Shown: piece by piece, positions 62,301-64,000 of the stretch | Position numbering within the stretch: position 1 is the stretch's first letter | How the letters are laid out: every line of letters begins with the position of its first letter | NCBI RefSeq assembly: GCF_004912135.1 | Contig: NZ_STGU01000008.1 | Span: 186,001 to 250,000, forward strand | DNA: 64,000 nucleotides | Direction: 5' to 3' | Source of the DNA: Rhizobium rosettiformans W3 | GTDB taxonomy: Bacteria > Pseudomonadota > Alphaproteobacteria > Rhizobiales > Rhizobiaceae | Notes under the pieces: model-generated | Seen by the model: the letters and a program-made list of their open reading frames with translations, nothing else | What the model was told of the DNA's origin: nothing | The model's database searches: none | Made by a program: the position numbers and the translations under genes

Positions 62301-62469
62301 CCTGTCCAGGATAGTCGGTGAAAACGATGACCTGGACGTCGGACAGATCGGGGATGGCATCCAATGGCAGCGTGCGTAGCGCGTAGATTCCGCCCGCGAT
62401 CGACAGCGCCGCGCCAACGAAGATCAAGACGAGGTTGCGGGCTGACCATGAAATGATGTTGGCGATCAT
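59308..62469 (-). CDS. cusA: CusA/CzcA-type heavy-metal RND efflux transporter
   Basis: Inner-membrane proton-driven metal exporter of 1053 residues (HME family). N-terminus [19 protein letters not shown] is typical. The TM4 segment [26 protein letters not shown] matches the Cu/Ag (CusA) subtype; the Zn/Co subtype has DGAVV. The porter loop [24 protein letters not shown] matches CusA. Other marks are [19 protein letters not shown] and the second-half [17 protein letters not shown]. It overlaps the CusB-type gene by four bases. The C-terminal tail is short. Confidence 0.93.
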   Translation of the reverse strand: [1053 protein letters not shown]

Positions 62470-63893
62470 GGCTTCACCTCCTCCGGCGTCAGGGCGCTGA
62501 GCGCGGCGTTCAGATTGCTTTCAGCGTCCAGCAGGAAGTTGGCCGACACGACGACGCGGTCACCGGCGGCGATCCCTTCAGTGATCTCCGTCATTTCTTC
62601 TCCACGCACTCCCAGCCCGACATCCATCGGTTCGAACCTGCCCTCGCCCTTGTCGAGGAAGACGATCTGTCGGTCGCCCGTGTCGATGACCGAACTGTTG
62701 GGAACGGCGACGACTGGATTTCCGGCGCCGGCTTCGATCTCCACCTCGGCGTACATGTTGGACATCAGTTGCCCGTCCGGATTCGGAAGCTCGATCCTGA
62801 CCTTCGTGGTCCGGGTCTGCATTTGAACCTCCGGATAAATGAGGTCGACCGTCCCCTTGAAAGTCGTGCCAGACAGATTCCGGACGGTCACCGAAACGAC
62901 GGCTCCCTTGCGGACGGCACTGAGTTCGTATTCCGGCACGTCTGCGATCACCCAGACCTTCGAGACGTCGGCGATGCGGAAGAGGATGTCTCCCGCTTCG
63001 GCCATCATGCCGCTCACTGCCATCCGTTCGAGGACGACGCCGTCGCGAGGCGAGGTATACGCGATGCTTTGTGGTACCTTTCGTTCCGTCGCGATGCTGG
63101 TGATCGTTGCTGTCGGTACGCCAAGATTTTTCAAGCGAAGCGACGCGCCGGAGTTAGGGTCAGATTTTGCCCCGTTGCGCATCTCGGCTGCGTATTCCGC
63201 TCCGGCCGTTGCAATTTCTTTAGAATAGAAATGAAAGAGTCCTTCGCCCTTCGTTATCCTATCCCCTGTCGTGACGTCGGCGACGTCCTCGACGAATGCG
63301 TCGGCCCGCATCGAGATGATGCTGACCATGCGTTCATCGAGCGTGACAGTTCCCGGTACCCGGATCTTCCGGGTGACGGTCGTCACCTGCGCCAACGCCG
63401 TCTTCACACCCGTGCGCTGAAGCTTGCCGGGCGAAACCTTGACGGTTGAGCTGTCGCTGACGTCCCCGTCGTAGACAGGCAGGTAGTCCATGCCCATTGA
63501 ATCCTTCTTCGGCACTTTGGAGGTGTCGGGAAGTCCCATGGGGTTCCGGTAGAACAGAACCTTGCGTTCCGTGGCTCCGTCCCCGCCTTCAGCCATCGGC
63601 GTTCCGGCTTCGGTTCCGTCGAAGCTGACGTCTTCGCTCGCCCGGACGGCCGTGAACGGCCGTCCGTCATCGGTGTTCTTCGGCTTGGCGGAATATTCGG
63701 CCAGGGCGTCGGGGTGGCTGTAGTAAATCACCGCCCCCGTTCCTTCGGGTTGAGGCACGGCTTCGGCCGCCATGCGCGTGTTGGCGATTAAGCGCTGCAA
63801 CGCAGCCCCGACGTCATTCTTCCCCGCCCAGTAACCTGCCCCGCCGACGATCGCGGCGAGGGAGATTGCGGCAATGGTGCGCGAGGCGCTCAC
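62466..63893 (-). CDS. cusB: CusB-type metal efflux periplasmic adaptor with heavy-metal-binding segments
   Basis: Adaptor of 475 residues starting at a GTG that overlaps the upstream stop (GTGA at 63890-63893). After an N-terminal anchor, residues 112-141 form a heavy-metal-binding HMBD segment (VLFYRNPMG ... KDSMGMDYLPVY). Residues 55-84 (VIYYSHPDALAEYSAKPK) look like a degenerate copy of it. The rest is a standard adaptor with lipoyl halves, an alpha-hairpin and beta domains (GVVLERMAVSGMMAEAGDILFRIADVSKVWVIADVPEYEL), ending in GDRVVVSANFLLDAESNLNAAL. Links CusA to an outer-membrane channel not in the window. Confidence 0.92.
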   Translation of the reverse strand: MSASRTIAAISLAAIVGGAGYWAGKNDVGAALQRLIANTRMAAEAVPQPEGTGAVIYYSHPDALAEYSAKPKNTDDGRPFTAVRASEDVSFDGTEAGTPMAEGGDGATERKVLFYRNPMGLPDTSKVPKKDSMGMDYLPVYDGDVSDSSTVKVSPGKLQRTGVKTALAQVTTVTRKIRVPGTVTLDERMVSIISMRADAFVEDVADVTTGDRITKGEGLFHFYSKEIATAGAEYAAEMRNGAKSDPNSGASLRLKNLGVPTATITSIATERKVPQSIAYTSPRDGVVLERMAVSGMMAEAGDILFRIADVSKVWVIADVPEYELSAVRKGAVVSVTVRNLSGTTFKGTVDLIYPEVQMQTRTTKVRIELPNPDGQLMSNMYAEVEIEAGAGNPVVAVPNSSVIDTGDRQIVFLDKGEGRFEPMDVGLGVRGEEMTEITEGIAAGDRVVVSANFLLDAESNLNAALSALTPEEVKP

Positions 63894-64000
63894 GGGACGG
63901 CCTTCAGGACGATTTCGCCCTTCACAGTCTCAGGCTCGCCCTGAACCTTGGCAGCGACCTGGAAGCGCCACCCGCCTTCCATCGAAAGGTTGGTTATGAA
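63890..64000 (-). CDS. FixH/YtkA-like periplasmic protein, partial at the right edge
   Basis: Only the last 36 residues are in the window: FITNLSMEGGWRFQVAAKVQ, then GEPETVKGEIVLKAVP. The pattern of a beta-sandwich strand ending in GGW followed by a basic/valine strand matches the C-terminus of FixH/YtkA-type proteins commonly placed just before cusB in rhizobia. Its stop overlaps the CusB-type start by four bases, showing coupling. The N-terminus lies beyond 64000. Confidence 0.65.
   Translation of the reverse strand, partial: FITNLSMEGGWRFQVAAKVQGEPETVKGEIVLKAVP

Overview
The window looks like DNA of an alphaproteobacterium of the order Rhizobiales (Rhizobium/Agrobacterium/Ensifer type). 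This is inferred from high G+C, many ABC-transport and catabolic operons, FCD-type GntR regulators, a Mur-like palindrome before mntH, and protein families common in rhizobia (FmdA-linked Urt transporter, DUF882, BTLCP, DUF411, Acr3-like). No rRNA, tRNA, CRISPR array or intact insertion sequence was recognised.

Positions 1-32783 are a G+C-rich nutrient-use region. First is a leftward amide/urea uptake operon (urtA-urtB-urtC-urtD-urtE-formamidase). Divergent from it are a permease-fused hybrid histidine kinase and a LuxR-type response regulator, the likely sensor and output for that operon. Next is a leftward alpha/beta-hydrolase-like gene, membrane-fusion gene and RND pump under a divergent LysR regulator, then a tiny lipoprotein and an orphan TRAP binding protein. 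A FadR-type regulator controls a rightward operon of polar amino-acid ABC transporter, class V aminotransferase and hydantoinase/dihydropyrimidinase. A divergent module of unknown substrate closes this half: an aldo/keto reductase-RidA fusion with a branched-chain-type ABC transporter leftward, and a GntR regulator, a TIGR04076-like protein, a second aldo/keto reductase and the transporter's binding protein rightward.

Positions 32784-33605 are a gene-poor junction with a degraded HlyD-like tail. It leads to an isolated ccmF (cytochrome c haem lyase) gene.

From about 35.7 kb to the right edge lies a lower-G+C metal-homeostasis and envelope region: Acr3/BASS-like exporter, DedA, two L,D-transpeptidases, SCO1, DsbB, DsbA, a CDF metal exporter with a CzcO-like oxidoreductase, signal peptidase II, two PCuAC-type proteins, a CadR/PbrR-like MerR regulator, MntH, a DUF882 peptidase-like protein, a ZntA-type P1B ATPase, a SleB-type hydrolase, a DUF1624 protein, two BTLCP proteases, and a DUF411-CusA-CusB-FixH-like efflux cluster that runs off the edge.

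The strongest new signal is a repeated operator-promoter. Six promoters in this region (dsbB, SCO1, YafK-type transpeptidase, lspA, the P1B ATPase and the DUF1624 gene) share a TTG-type -35 box, a 19-bp spacer filled by a CTCTAG/CTAGAG inverted repeat, and a -10 position. This is the geometry of MerR-family control, and the single MerR gene in the window (47634-48050) is the natural candidate regulator. If so, metal export, thiol-redox folding, lipoprotein processing and cell-wall crosslinking form one metal-responsive regulon.
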